A stretch of DNA of 64,000 nucleotides from an uncultured bacterium (GCA_948467735.1 CAOKFN010000015.1:1-64000); one strand, 5' to 3'. Shown: positions 1-8,995, numbered from the stretch's first letter. Numbers and translations are program-made. The notes: generated from the letters alone by a model not told the origin.

Positions 1-79
1 CCGCTTACCACTTTGCTCTTCCGCCCGCTTACCACTTTGCTCTTCCGCCCGCTTACCACTTTGCTCTTCCGCCCGCTTA
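1..79. repeat. 24-bp tandem repeat, about 3.3 copies, at the window edge
   Basis: Three identical 24-bp units (1-24, 25-48, 49-72) are followed by a 7-base partial copy. A 24-bp unit is 8 codons, so the array stays open in several frames on both strands. It lies just downstream of the HMA gene on the minus strand and could be a spacer or the start of an in-frame linker in the next gene, which lies outside the window. There are no unique spacers, so it is not a CRISPR array. Confidence 0.9.
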
Positions 80-102
80 TCTCTGCTTTTTCAGCCAGCC
101 TT

Positions 103-324
103 TTAATCCAAAAAGATTTCACAGTCGTCCTCAACCTTTTTGCAGGCTTTCCTCACCGTCTGCATCACATTATTATAATCTGCGCCCTCTGCAAATTCTA
201 CTTTCATTTTCTGTGTCATAAAGCTGACCGTGGCCTCCACAACGCCCTCCACCTTCTTCGCCGCTTCCTCCATCTTCAAAGCGCAGTTTGCACAATCCAC
301 TTCAATCTTATAAGTTTTCTTCAT
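103..324 (-). CDS. Heavy-metal-associated (HMA) domain protein
   Basis: Encodes 73 residues, the usual size for a free-standing HMA domain or CopZ-like metallochaperone. The metal-binding motif CANC is at residues 11-14 and the rest fits the beta-alpha-beta-beta-alpha-beta pattern. A longer reading frame exists, but the ATG at 324 follows a clear GGAGGAG ribosome binding site and begins the domain directly. Family knowledge: such proteins pass Cu(I), Zn(II) or Cd(II) to a P-type ATPase, often the next gene, which would lie beyond position 1. Metal specificity cannot be read from the sequence. The upstream operator-like inverted repeat suggests metal-responsive repression. Confidence 0.88.
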   Translation of the reverse strand: MKKTYKIEVDCANCALKMEEAAKKVEGVVEATVSFMTQKMKVEFAEGADYNNVMQTVRKACKKVEDDCEIFLD

Positions 325-367
325 GATACTCCTCCTTCTGCCCTCCGGCATATTATATTCTTTCATT

Positions 368-381
368 TGAACCATTGTTCA
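368..381. promoter_or_regulatory. ArsR/SmtB-like operator (inverted repeat)
   Basis: Perfect inverted repeat TGAAC-4-GTTCA immediately downstream of the HMA promoter -10 box. The half-site resembles the TGAACA/TGTTCA arms known from ArsR/SmtB-family metal repressors. Its place at the transcription start fits a repressor site. No repressor gene is in the window, so the link is inferred. Confidence 0.5.
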
Positions 382-388
382 TATGTTT

Positions 389-416
389 ATATTACCATAT
401 ATTCCGCCAATGTCAA
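389..416 (-). promoter_or_regulatory. Sigma-A promoter of the HMA gene
   Basis: Minus strand: -35 TTGACA (416-411), 16-bp spacer, -10 TAATAT (394-389). The start codon is about 65 bases downstream, with the operator-like repeat in between. Confidence 0.65.
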
Positions 417-559
417 TAGGGAAAAAATTTTTCCTTTTCCGGATACGGTTAACGCAGGTTCCTCCCGGCTTTTATTGCGCAGGCAATATGTGCTCTTGGA
501 CAAATCCCGTTTGCTGGCGCAAACCGCTCGTATCGCCGCTTGAAAGGCAGCGGCTCAAT

Positions 560-1237
560 TCAATTTTTTATGGAAGACAAAAACGGCGTGTTCCATATGC
601 CGCTGCAGTCTGCAGCCGCTATGACTCCAGCAGGTATTTCTTTCCTATTCCGATTTATCCAAATAGTATTGATGCCCAGATTGGTCGCCCCTTTCACATC
701 GCTGCTTATGGAATCACCAATATGCACTATCTCTTTTGGACTGAGATTGGTTTCTTTCAAAGCCATTTCAAATATTTCAGGCCGGGGTTTATACGACTTG
801 GCAGCTTCGCTTGTAAATACCTTAACAGGCCTCAAACCGTGATAACGGATTGCCGCCAAACAATCGTTGGTATCTATGTTAGACACTATATAATATGGAA
901 TATCACATACTGCCAGTAAATTTGCGGCGTCTTCAAATATGGGAGGCTTTCTCCAATGTGCAAACATTTTTTTGCTCAATTCGTCAGCGTCGGCATCAGA
1001 TCCAAACTTCTTACATGTCATTTCCAGTGATTTTACTTCTAATTCTCTCTGGGTTTTAAAGCTATCGCCAAAAGAATTCACAAATGATTCATAGAAAATC
1101 TGCCACCAATAGCTGCCAATGGCTGATTTCTTCGCGCCATTTCCAGTATTGCTGATGATTGTTGTAATTTCATCAATTACTACACCGTCTTCATGAACAA
1201 TCGTTCCGTAAAAATCAAAAAATAATGCTTTTATCAT
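560..1237 (-). CDS. HAD-superfamily hydrolase, subfamily IA type
   Basis: 225 residues with the HAD motifs in order: nucleophile Asp8 in DFYGT, Ser119 in motif II (YIVSN), Lys150 in motif III (SYKPRPEIF) and GDS..SD at 174-180. The second Asp of the usual DxDGT phosphatase motif is Tyr, as in haloacid dehalogenase-type members (DAYGT), so phosphatase activity is uncertain. The residues between motifs I and II form a helical cap. Start ATG at 1237 follows AGGAGG at 5-base spacing. Substrate unknown; the neighbours give no hint. Confidence 0.88.
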   Translation of the reverse strand: MIKALFFDFYGTIVHEDGVVIDEITTIISNTGNGAKKSAIGSYWWQIFYESFVNSFGDSFKTQRELEVKSLEMTCKKFGSDADADELSKKMFAHWRKPPIFEDAANLLAVCDIPYYIVSNIDTNDCLAAIRYHGLRPVKVFTSEAAKSYKPRPEIFEMALKETNLSPKEIVHIGDSISSDVKGATNLGINTIWINRNRKEIPAGVIAAADCSGIWNTPFLSSIKN

Positions 1238-1424
1238 ACATTCCTCCTATCAAAACTCTTCTAAAATAGTGTGTCCCGCATCTATATTACCACATTCTTT
1301 CCCCTTTATCATTAAGAAATTATTCTGCCGGCTAAAGACCTATGGGATTGGCGATATGCCGTGTAAAGCTCCTGCATATGGCGAAATGCGGTTTTAAAAA
1401 GCGGCGGCGAACGCAATTTTTCGC

Positions 1425-1453
1425 TTGTACCGGAAGGAGACAAATGATATAAT
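1425..1453 (+). promoter_or_regulatory. Sigma-A promoter upstream of the GNAT relic
   Basis: -35 TTGTAC (1425-1430), 17-bp spacer, -10 TATAAT (1448-1453). It now drives a truncated acetyltransferase and probably also the AAA/nuclease gene behind it. Confidence 0.6.
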
Positions 1454-1496
1454 CTATTTACTTGAAAGAATCAAAATTTTTATGGAGTGATGCGAT

Positions 1497-1752
1497 ATGG
1501 AGTTTGAGATACGGCCCTTTACAAAAGACAGAATACCGGACGTTTTGGATTTTGAAAGAAGACTGCGCAGGGAGGAAAACTTCTATGGGTGGGAGATCGA
1601 TCAGGCTTATGTCAGCGCTGTAGAAAAAAGCTTTGACGACAGAAGTTTTGACGGCGCCGTTTCTCTGTTGGCATATGACGGTGCCGCGTTTCTATAAGAG
1701 CATTCCCGATTCCGTGATGAGGGACGTGGGCATTTGGATTGATATTAGGTGA
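1497..1752 (+). pseudogene. GNAT-family N-acetyltransferase, internally deleted
   Basis: The reading frame from the ATG at 1497 gives a GNAT N-terminus (EFEIRPFTKDRI, DVLDFE, ENFYGWEID) that stops after 66 residues. From 1681 a different frame reads a typical GNAT C-terminus (FYKSIPDSVMRDVGIWIDIR) to a TGA at 1750-1752. The middle, including the acetyl-CoA binding motif A expected in a protein of about 165-175 residues, is missing, roughly 80 codons. The gene keeps a good promoter and ribosome binding site, so the loss appears recent. The call rests on recognising both ends and their order. Confidence 0.75.
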
Positions 1753-1765
1753 CGGGGGACAGACT

Positions 1766-3478
1766 ATGCTTGGAAAAGCCGCTATCGGCGTACAAAGCTT
1801 TGAAGATATCAGAACCAGAAATATCTTTTATGTGGACAAGACAAATTTCATCAAAGAATGGTGGGAAAAGGAAGACAGTGTCACTCTGATTACCCGCCCC
1901 CGCCGCTTTGGCAAAACCTTAAATTTAAGCATGATAGAATGTTTTTTTTCTAACAAATACGCGGACAGAGGAGAACTTTTTGAGGGTCTTTCCATTTGGG
2001 GAGAAACATGCTTCAGAGCGCTGCAGGGGACATATCCTGTGATTTTTTTGAGCTTTGCGAAGGTAAAAGCGGCCGCTTATGAAGACATGAAATATTCCAT
2101 CTCCAAGACAATTTCCGATATTTACGAACAAAACCGTTTTCTACTTGAAAACAATATTCTCAGCGATAATGAGAAGAAATATTTTGAAAATATTCAACCC
2201 GAAATGAGCGCCTCCGCGGCGGCGGAATCCATAAACGCACTGTCCAACTTTTTAAGCCGATATCACGGCAAAAAGGTGATTATCCTGCTTGACGAATACG
2301 ACGCTCCCATGCAGGAAGCGTGGCTTTCCGGCTATTGGGATGAGGCGGCCCAATTTTTCAGAAGTTTTTTCAACGCCTCCTTCAAGACAAATCCCTATAT
2401 GCTGAGGGGGCTGATTACGGGCGTCACAAGGATTTCAAAGGAATCTGTTTTTTCCGACTTGAATAATCTGGAAGTGATAACCACCACCTCCGAAAAATAC
2501 GCGCCTTACTTCGGCTTCACGGAGCAGGAAGTTTTTCAGGCCCTTGAGGAGACGGGACTGGGATGCGAAAAACAGGGAGTAAAAGACTGGTATGACGGCT
2601 TTACCTTCGGAAATGTCACAGATATTTACAATCCTTGGTCCATCACAAATTTTATCAGCAAAAAGGGAGAGTACGACACATATTGGGCGGACAGCAGCGG
2701 AAACGGACTCATCAATGCCCTGATACGGGGCGGCTCAGCCAATGTCAAGAAAATCATGGAACGATTGCTGCAGGGTGAAAGCTTTGAAGCCGAGCTTGAC
2801 GAGCAGATTATCTTCGACCAGCTGGAAAAGGATGAAAACGCCGTTTGGAGCCTGCTCCTTGCCACAGGATACCTAAAGGTTACACGCCTTGAAAGAAGAG
2901 GGCGGCTTTTGAAAAAAATCTATGTCCTGCGCCTGACCAATATGGAAATCGAGAGCATGTTCACCAAAATGATAGGCGGATGGTTTCAGAGCTCCCAGCC
3001 GGAATACAACGAATTCATTCATGCCCTGCTCCATGATAATATAAAGAAAATGAATACATTTATGAACAAAGTGGCCCTGAATACCTTCAGCTTTTTTGAC
3101 AGCGGAAATAAGCCGTCGCAGGCAGCCGAACCCGAGCGTTTTTATCATGGTTTTGTGCTGGGAATGGCAGTGGATTTGGCGGACAGATATCGGATAAGGT
3201 CAAATCGGGAAAGCGGATATGGCAGATATGATATTATGTTAGAGCCGCTGAACAAAACGGAAAAAGCATTTATCTTTGAATTTAAAGCGACAAATCCTGA
3301 CGACAACGAAAAAACTTTGGAAGATACGGCGGAAAGTGCCCTTGCACAGATTGAGGAGAAAAAATACGAGACCGACTTAACCGCCCTTGGCATTGCACCT
3401 GAAAACATCCGAAAATACGGCTTCGCCTTTGAAGGGAAGCACTGCCTGATAAAAAAAGCTTCGGATAAATATATTTAA
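1766..3478 (+). CDS. AAA-ATPase-like / PD-(D/E)XK nuclease-like protein
   Basis: 570 residues. The N-terminal half is an AAA-ATPase_like domain (PF09820 type): a Walker A-like loop RPRRFGKTLNLSM at about 44-56 and Walker B LLDEYD at about 174-179. The C-terminal region has a PD-(D/E)XK-like core (PF08011 type): YGRYDIML with Asp489, then FEFKA with Glu505 and Lys507. Such proteins are common and often multicopy in Lachnospiraceae and Bacteroidetes; their function is unknown and a role in mobile-element biology is only speculation. A TTG at 1739 would lengthen the frame, but the ATG at 1766 has GGGGGA at 6-base spacing. The start lies just after the GNAT relic. Confidence 0.85.
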   Translation: MLGKAAIGVQSFEDIRTRNIFYVDKTNFIKEWWEKEDSVTLITRPRRFGKTLNLSMIECFFSNKYADRGELFEGLSIWGETCFRALQGTYPVIFLSFAKVKAAAYEDMKYSISKTISDIYEQNRFLLENNILSDNEKKYFENIQPEMSASAAAESINALSNFLSRYHGKKVIILLDEYDAPMQEAWLSGYWDEAAQFFRSFFNASFKTNPYMLRGLITGVTRISKESVFSDLNNLEVITTTSEKYAPYFGFTEQEVFQALEETGLGCEKQGVKDWYDGFTFGNVTDIYNPWSITNFISKKGEYDTYWADSSGNGLINALIRGGSANVKKIMERLLQGESFEAELDEQIIFDQLEKDENAVWSLLLATGYLKVTRLERRGRLLKKIYVLRLTNMEIESMFTKMIGGWFQSSQPEYNEFIHALLHDNIKKMNTFMNKVALNTFSFFDSGNKPSQAAEPERFYHGFVLGMAVDLADRYRIRSNRESGYGRYDIMLEPLNKTEKAFIFEFKATNPDDNEKTLEDTAESALAQIEEKKYETDLTALGIAPENIRKYGFAFEGKHCLIKKASDKYI

Positions 3479-3585
3479 GAAATGTACGGGCCCAGCCTTT
3501 CCACAAAATATGGAAAACTGCCTTTCACAATGTCTCAAAACCACTTTCCACGAACTATCACCATGCCTGCCGCCATGCCGTCGCC

Positions 3586-3620
3586 GATTGTCGGTGCCTC
3601 TGCAAGAAACACTGACAATC
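3586..3620. repeat. Inverted repeat between convergent genes
   Basis: 11-base arms (GATTGTCGGTG and CACTGACAATC) with one mismatch and a 13-base loop, between the 3' ends of the AAA/nuclease gene and the clpX-like gene. It has no T-run on either side, so it is at best a weak bidirectional terminator. Confidence 0.4.
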
Positions 3621-3647
3621 GGTGCATGTTAGGGAAAAGACTGCCGA

Positions 3648-5270
3648 TTACTGCCCCTTCTCCAGGGCTTCCGCAATTTGGCTGCCGCGAATCTCAATGA
3701 CGGGGCCTCCGTTCCCTTGAATATATTCCTTCGTGATTGTCACACTGCCGATATTGTCATCCTTGGGAATTTCATACATAATATCCAGCATAAATTCCTC
3801 AATAATGGAGCGCAGCGCCCTAGCGCCGGTATCCCTTTCCATGGCCTTATCCGCGATGGCCTCCAGCGCCTCGTCGGTAAATTCCAGCTTCACCTCATCC
3901 AGCTCCAGAAGCTTCTGATACTGCTTCAAAATCGCATTCTTTGGCTCCTTCAATATCTTCACCAGCATATCTCTGGTCAGGCCTTCCAGCGTGTAAATCA
4001 CGGGCAGGCGGCCGATAAACTCAGGAATCATCCCAAACTTTCTGATATCCTCCACCGTCACCTTGGACAGAATATTTTTATCCTTATTATATTTGTCCTT
4101 CAACTCGGAATTGAAGCCGATGGATGCCGATTTATTCAGACGTTCCTTGATAATCTCCTCCAAATCCGGGAAAGCGCCGCCGCAGATAAACAAAATATTC
4201 CTTGTATTCACCGTGGCAAGGGGCACCATGGCATTCTTGCTGTTGGCCCCCACGGGCACCTCCACCTCCGCGCCCTCCAAGAGCTTCAGCATTCCCTGCT
4301 GTACGCTCTCGCCGCTCACATCACGAGTGTTGGTGTTTTTCTTCTTGGCGATCTTATCAATTTCATCGATAAAAATGATGCCCTGCTCCGCCTTCTCCAC
4401 GTCATTGTCCGCCGCCGCCAGAAGCTTGGACACCACGGACTCTATGTCGTCGCCGATATAGCCCGCTTCCGTCAGGGAAGTAGCGTCCGCAATGGCAAGG
4501 GGCACGTCCAAAAGCCGCGCCAGCGTTTTCACCAGATAGGTCTTGCCGCTGCCCGTAGGCCCGATCATCAGCATATTGGATTTCTCTATCTCAATATCGT
4601 CCATGGTATTGGTGGCCACACGTTTATAATGGTTATAAACCGCCACGGAAATCACCTTTTTCGCGTGATCCTGCCCCACCACATACTCGTCCAGACTTGC
4701 CTTAATCTTATGAGGCGCCGGAATATTCTTGATATTTAATACCGGCTCCGCCCCTTCCTTTTTCTTCTTCTTTTTCAGCTTCTGCTTGTTGGGAATCCCT
4801 CCGTCCCCCTGTAAATCCGCCAGATTCACAAAACTGATGTTGGAAAAGCCGTTCTTCGCCAGCTGGTTCAGGTCGCTTTGGAACTGAGGATTGTTCAGCA
4901 TCCCCTGATAATCAAACTTGCTCACCGTCTCCATGGTTTTGTGCATGCAGTCGTCGCAGATGCAGATATTATTGGGCAGCTTCACCATCTTTCCCGCCTT
5001 GCTCTCCGGCCGACGGCAGATAAAACACACATCCTCATAATCGCTGTTATCGCTTTTTCCTGCGTTCTTGGCAGTGGAATTGTCAGAGTGTCCCTTTGTC
5101 AAATCAATCTTTTCCTCATCTTTATCCGATTTTTGGCTCCCTGATTCTTCCCCCGTGCCATTCCCGGCTCCGTCCCCTGCGCCATACCTCGCTCCGTCCT
5201 CTTCCCCCGCGCCATTCCTCACTCCGCCGCTTGTCTTGGCGTCCTCATTTTCGTTATACTTGTCCGACAT
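3648..5270 (-). CDS. clpX: ClpX-like AAA+ unfoldase with extended N-terminus
   Basis: 540 residues against about 420 for typical ClpX. In order: a disordered Gly/Glu/Asp-rich segment (1-78), a four-Cys zinc finger (Cys82, 85, 105, 108), a Lys-rich linker (about 163-172), Walker A GPTGSGKT (237-244), pore loop GYIG (270-273), Walker B IIFIDEID (298-305), an IGF tripeptide at 384-386 matching the ClpP-docking loop, and a sensor-2 GARAL motif near the C-terminus. This is consistent with delivering substrates to ClpP. The ATG at 5270 lies next to an AGGAG; an upstream GTG (5300) has a weaker site. No clpP is adjacent. Whether this is the only ClpX of the cell cannot be known here. Confidence 0.9.
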   Translation of the reverse strand: MSDKYNENEDAKTSGGVRNGAGEEDGARYGAGDGAGNGTGEESGSQKSDKDEEKIDLTKGHSDNSTAKNAGKSDNSDYEDVCFICRRPESKAGKMVKLPNNICICDDCMHKTMETVSKFDYQGMLNNPQFQSDLNQLAKNGFSNISFVNLADLQGDGGIPNKQKLKKKKKKEGAEPVLNIKNIPAPHKIKASLDEYVVGQDHAKKVISVAVYNHYKRVATNTMDDIEIEKSNMLMIGPTGSGKTYLVKTLARLLDVPLAIADATSLTEAGYIGDDIESVVSKLLAAADNDVEKAEQGIIFIDEIDKIAKKKNTNTRDVSGESVQQGMLKLLEGAEVEVPVGANSKNAMVPLATVNTRNILFICGGAFPDLEEIIKERLNKSASIGFNSELKDKYNKDKNILSKVTVEDIRKFGMIPEFIGRLPVIYTLEGLTRDMLVKILKEPKNAILKQYQKLLELDEVKLEFTDEALEAIADKAMERDTGARALRSIIEEFMLDIMYEIPKDDNIGSVTITKEYIQGNGGPVIEIRGSQIAEALEKGQ

Positions 5271-5460
5271 ATCTCCTCGTTTCCGCGCATCATCCTGCAC
5301 TCTTTCTTATTCTCATATCTTCTCATATCATAAAGATGGTATCGCCGCGACAGGGACAAAAAACTGCCCCGCCCTTTGATACGGCGCATAGAACACACCC
5401 TAATACTTTGAGTATACTTGAAAATGCCGCCTGACACAAGTAAACTTTTTCATAAATTTA

Positions 5461-6414
5461 TTATTTCGGCCCACAACCTCCAAACTGCTGCTTTTGGGGA
5501 ATCTTTGCAGCTTTATACTTCCCGCCCTTTTGATTTTTCTTCAATTCCCGCAGAATGAAACCGCCCATCACGATTACCGCAATCGCTTTGGATAAAGCCC
5601 TCCAATTACCATATACCGCCACAGTGCCTCCCCCAAAGCAGGATGTGGACAAAACAGCCAGCAGATCCATCATGCTTCCCTTTTCATCAAGAAATATCCT
5701 TACCGGTCTCGCCGTATACACAGCCCACCTTCCAAATGTCGGTAAGCAGTTCGGCTTCCCATTCTCATCTATCCTTATGTTGATATCGCCCAAACCTGAC
5801 ATTTTATGGACATATACCGCCTGACTATAGGAATCTTCATTCATAATAATCCCATATTGCAGCCAAACTGAAAATTCATCAAATTCCATTTTACAAGACC
5901 CACAGTAATCACATACCGGCGCAGACAGCTGCTTGAAATGCAATTCCGGAACGCCGCCGCCATATTCCACTGTCAGATCCCCATCTTTTGTTACACCTCC
6001 TTTGACCGAGCGAACCCGATAGGTTTTACGCTTACAATCGATACATTGGAATACCTGCACAACCTCCCCTGCATCGTCAACGTCGCTATTATAAACAGAA
6101 TTTTTGCCAACTAAAAAAATATCTTTCCCCGCCGACAGAGGCGGCTTAAGCCATTGGGCTTTCGCCCAGACAATATAATATTTTTCATTTCCGTGCTGAT
6201 CTATCTGGGTATAACCCGTTGTAATTTTCAAATATCCGTCATCGGATTTCCATTCTGTTTCGGAAGGCATATCCACGTCTTCCAAAACCCATAAATTTTC
6301 CGCTCCGTCAGCCGCCCTCTTTTCAGCGGCATGGGCAATAACGGGGACAGCCTCCCCTGCCGACAGCAGGAAAAATACGACAGCCGCCATTAGCGCATAG
6401 AACATTTTTCTCAT
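5461..6414 (-). CDS. Secreted or membrane-anchored protein with two CxxC knuckles (unknown function)
   Basis: 317 residues, family not recognised. A signal peptide spans about 1-30 (basic start, hydrophobic core, AHAA end). Two CxxC pairs, Cys124/127 (CIDC) and Cys168/171 (CDYC), could form an extracytoplasmic zinc ribbon or disulfides. A hydrophobic segment at about 275-292 (KAIAVIVMGGFIL) followed by Lys-rich residues would anchor the C-terminus with the tail inside. The adjacent region at 6597-7398 is a broken paralogue, so the pair arose by tandem duplication. No function can be assigned. Confidence 0.7.
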   Translation of the reverse strand: MRKMFYALMAAVVFFLLSAGEAVPVIAHAAEKRAADGAENLWVLEDVDMPSETEWKSDDGYLKITTGYTQIDQHGNEKYYIVWAKAQWLKPPLSAGKDIFLVGKNSVYNSDVDDAGEVVQVFQCIDCKRKTYRVRSVKGGVTKDGDLTVEYGGGVPELHFKQLSAPVCDYCGSCKMEFDEFSVWLQYGIIMNEDSYSQAVYVHKMSGLGDINIRIDENGKPNCLPTFGRWAVYTARPVRIFLDEKGSMMDLLAVLSTSCFGGGTVAVYGNWRALSKAIAVIVMGGFILRELKKNQKGGKYKAAKIPQKQQFGGCGPK

Positions 6415-6483
6415 ACCTTATAAAATCCCTTCGCATTTCCGAGTCGGACTCCTTTGGCAAAATAATTCACTGGTTATATAATC

Positions 6484-6513
6484 AAATGCTCCGCTGATGG
6501 CAGCGGAGCATTT
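6484..6513 (-). terminator. Hairpin terminator downstream of the broken paralogue
   Basis: 13-base perfect arms (AAATGCTCCGCTG and its complement) around a 4-base loop. The A-rich left arm and T-rich right arm allow it to work on both strands. It lies 80-110 bases past the last stop of the paralogue relic and just upstream of the intact gene. Confidence 0.6.
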
Positions 6514-6596
6514 AACCCTCGCGATATCCGCCATATTCTCAAAACGCCGTCTGACCTTTTTTAAAATAGCAGCATGCGGGACTCAATAATATGAAT

Positions 6597-7398
6597 CTAT
6601 TTTTCATAATTTTGGTTTTTCTTTAACTGGCGCAGAATAAACCACCCCATCACAATCACTGCAACCATTGATGGCGCGTCCGGCCAGTTCCCATATGCTG
6701 CCAAATAGCCGCCAATATAATATGATGCCAAAAAAGTTATCAACATTTCCATCATACTTACCTATTCTTTAAAAATGTATAGTTACTGTCCTCGCTGCAT
6801 ATGTAACCACATTCCCTACTATAGCAGCGGAAAGATTAGGCGTTCCATTCATATCTATCCCTACACTTATACCGCCTACTCCCCACGTCTTATAGCCATA
6901 TGCCGCACAAATTTGGGAAGATTCATCCGTAATAATCCCATATCGCATCCAAGCTGAATATTCATCAAACTCCATCTTTCGCGAACCACAATGGTCACAT
7001 GTCGGCGCTGCCAGTTGAGTAAAATGCAGCTCAGGAACACCACTGCCATATTCCAGTGTCAGATCCTCATCTTGCGCCACACTTCCCCTGACAGATCTGA
7101 CTCGGTAGGTTTTAAGTCCACAATCGTTACATTTGAATACCTGCGTTACATTTCCCACATCCGTAACTCTGTCATCAAACGTACAATTATTTCCTATTAC
7201 AAAAGTATCTTCTAAAGTGGATACAGAAGTCTTCAGCCATCTGGCATCTGGCATCTGGCATCTGGCATCGCCCCATACCGAATAAGTTTTTTCTTTTCCA
7301 TTCTCACCTGTCTGCGCATAATTTGTTGTTATTTTCATGTATCCATCACTTGATGTCCATTCCGATGAAGCAGGGGCGCATGCATCTTCAAAATTATT
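6597..7398 (-). pseudogene. Broken paralogue of the CxxC secreted protein
   Basis: The main open segment (7338-6769, 189 residues) aligns with residues about 61-240 of the intact neighbour: ITTNYAQ, two CxxC pairs (CNDC, CDHC) and the ELHFTQLAAPTCDHCGS region. Homology continues upstream in frame (EDACAPASSEWTSSDGY) to a TAA at 7399-7401, and the signal peptide is absent. Downstream, a separate 52-codon frame (6755-6597, from ATGATG) matches the neighbour's membrane segment (YGNW...VAVIVMGWFILRQLKKNQ). So the gene has lost its 5' end and is frameshifted before its anchor. The 3' frame could still be translated alone as a small membrane peptide. Confidence 0.8.
7238..7265. repeat. 7-bp microsatellite (CATCTGG)x4
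   Basis: Four exact tandem copies inside the broken paralogue. The intact neighbour lacks the corresponding 7 residues, so three extra copies (21 bp) were added in frame. Heptamer tracts of this kind can slip and shift the frame. Confidence 0.9.
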
Positions 7399-7657
7399 TT
7401 AACATTATTTTAATATTAATACAATAGAATTTTAACAAGTCCCGCGGAAATTATTCACTTATGTGTTTTTCTGATTAGAATAAATTATATTAAAAAACGT
7501 AAATTCAAACAAAACCGCCTCCAGTCCCGCTGCCCCCGCGCTAATCCAAAACAATGTACCACAAAATCCCGGGAAGGCACTATCGCCCGCCCGGGATTCT
7601 TTCCGCTTTGCCGCCACATTATTTCCACAAAGCATTTCCCATATGATTCATTTTTCT
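7399..7657. other. Gene-free gap, AT-rich
   Basis: Starts with an AT-rich stretch (7399-7510) carrying runs such as TTATTTTAATATTAAT. Apart from the terminator at 7565-7598 no coding pattern or clear promoter was seen. Confidence 0.6.
7565..7598 (-). terminator. Terminator of the HtrA-like protease gene
   Basis: 9-base perfect GC-rich arms (AATCCCGGG/CCCGGGATT), 16-base loop, followed on the minus strand by TTGTGGT. Lies 60 bases after the protease stop codon. Confidence 0.65.
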
Positions 7658-8995
7658 TTACTGCGGCCTGCTTCCCAGCGTAATCTCCAAATCAACGCTT
7701 TCATACCTGCCGTCCACAAGGCGCTGCACCGTCACGGTGACGGTTTCCCCGGCCTTATAATATTCCACAATCTCTTTCAAGCCCGCGTTGGAAGTAACCT
7801 TATTGCCGTCAAATTTTACAATAATGTCATATCGCTTCATTCCTGCCTGTTCCGCTGCGGAGCCTTCCTCAATTTCCTGCACGGAAACGCCCTGAGGCAT
7901 GCCGAACATGCTGGCATACTGGGATGTTACCTCCTGCATGGTGATTCCCATATAGCCTCTCTCGCCTTCTTCCACCTTGTCCGCTCTGGTCTGGCGCTCC
8001 ATCAAATCCGCAATGATAGGGCTGGCAGAGCTGATAGGAATGGCATATCCCATGCCCTCTACGCCGTAGCCGTCTATTTTGCTGGAATTGATGCCGATGA
8101 CCTCGCCGTTGATATTCAACAGCGCGCCGCCGGAATTGCCGTGATTGATTGCGGCATTGGTCTGTATATATACCCCTGTGGAGCCGTCCTCAGCCGTCAT
8201 CTCACGATCCAACGCGCTGATAATGCCGTTCGTCACCGACTGGCCGTACCCTAACGCATTGCCGATGGCGATAACCGGGGAACCCAGCTTCAAATCGTCG
8301 CTGTTGCCCAAAGTCGCAACGGCAATGGCGTTCCTTGTCTCCTCGGAAAGTCCTTCCAGCGGCACCGCGATCACCGCCAGATCCATATCCGCATCCTGTC
8401 CCTTAATGCTTGCCGTCGCAGTGGAGCCGTCAATAAAGAGAATCTGCAGCTCGTTCGTATCGTCCACCACATGATTGTTGGTCACAATCAAGAGCTCATT
8501 CTCATTCTCTCCCACAATGATACCGGATCCTGTGGATACGCCCGGCTCGCTGTAGTCATAGCGCTGTCCCCATATGGTAATGCCCGAATTGTTCTTCGTA
8601 TAATTATTTACAATGGATACCATAGCAGGCATCACACGCTCCACCACGTTGGAGACGTCGTCCGTCACATAAGTAATATTGTTGATATTGGAAAGGGCCC
8701 CGCCTGAACCGGAAGAAACGGGAAGCGCCGCATTATTGGAATCCACTTCCTGCTTCACCGGCAGAAGCTGCTGTGTCCCAAGTCTCACCGCATAGAATCC
8801 GCCTCCTGCAAACACGCCGAATGCCAGTCCCATCCCCGCGCTCAGCAGAACCTTGCGAAATCCGCCCTTCTTCTTTCCTTCCTTTCCGGCTTCTCTGCCT
8901 GCATTCATTTGTCCGTCGTTATTTGCGGCGCCATTGGTCTGATAGGTCGTATATCTTTCAGAGTCATTGTTAGAATAAATTTCATTATCGTACAT
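7658..8995 (-). CDS. htrA: HtrA/DegP-type S1C serine protease, membrane anchored, one PDZ domain
   Basis: 445 residues from the ATG at 8995, which follows AAGGAGGG at 7-base spacing; a longer upstream frame lacks such a site. Layout: hydrophilic cytoplasmic N-terminus (1-45), a transmembrane helix (about 46-70), trypsin-like domain with His175 (TNNHVV), Asp205 (DMDLAV) and Ser288 (HGNSGGA), then a single PDZ domain (GYMGITMQEV, GSAAEQAGMKRYDIIVKFDG). The topology puts the protease outside the membrane, as in HtrA/YkdA of Bacillus, which degrade misfolded exported proteins. It stands alone, with its own terminator. Confidence 0.93.
   Translation of the reverse strand: MYDNEIYSNNDSERYTTYQTNGAANNDGQMNAGREAGKEGKKKGGFRKVLLSAGMGLAFGVFAGGGFYAVRLGTQQLLPVKQEVDSNNAALPVSSGSGGALSNINNITYVTDDVSNVVERVMPAMVSIVNNYTKNNSGITIWGQRYDYSEPGVSTGSGIIVGENENELLIVTNNHVVDDTNELQILFIDGSTATASIKGQDADMDLAVIAVPLEGLSEETRNAIAVATLGNSDDLKLGSPVIAIGNALGYGQSVTNGIISALDREMTAEDGSTGVYIQTNAAINHGNSGGALLNINGEVIGINSSKIDGYGVEGMGYAIPISSASPIIADLMERQTRADKVEEGERGYMGITMQEVTSQYASMFGMPQGVSVQEIEEGSAAEQAGMKRYDIIVKFDGNKVTSNAGLKEIVEYYKAGETVTVTVQRLVDGRYESVDLEITLGSRPQ

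Noticed and set aside
1..79. CRISPR array
   Set aside because: Units are directly tandem with no spacers.
3678..4739. 353-codon plus-strand frame antisense to clpX
   Set aside because: Shadow of a GC-biased codon pattern; His/Leu-rich without motifs.
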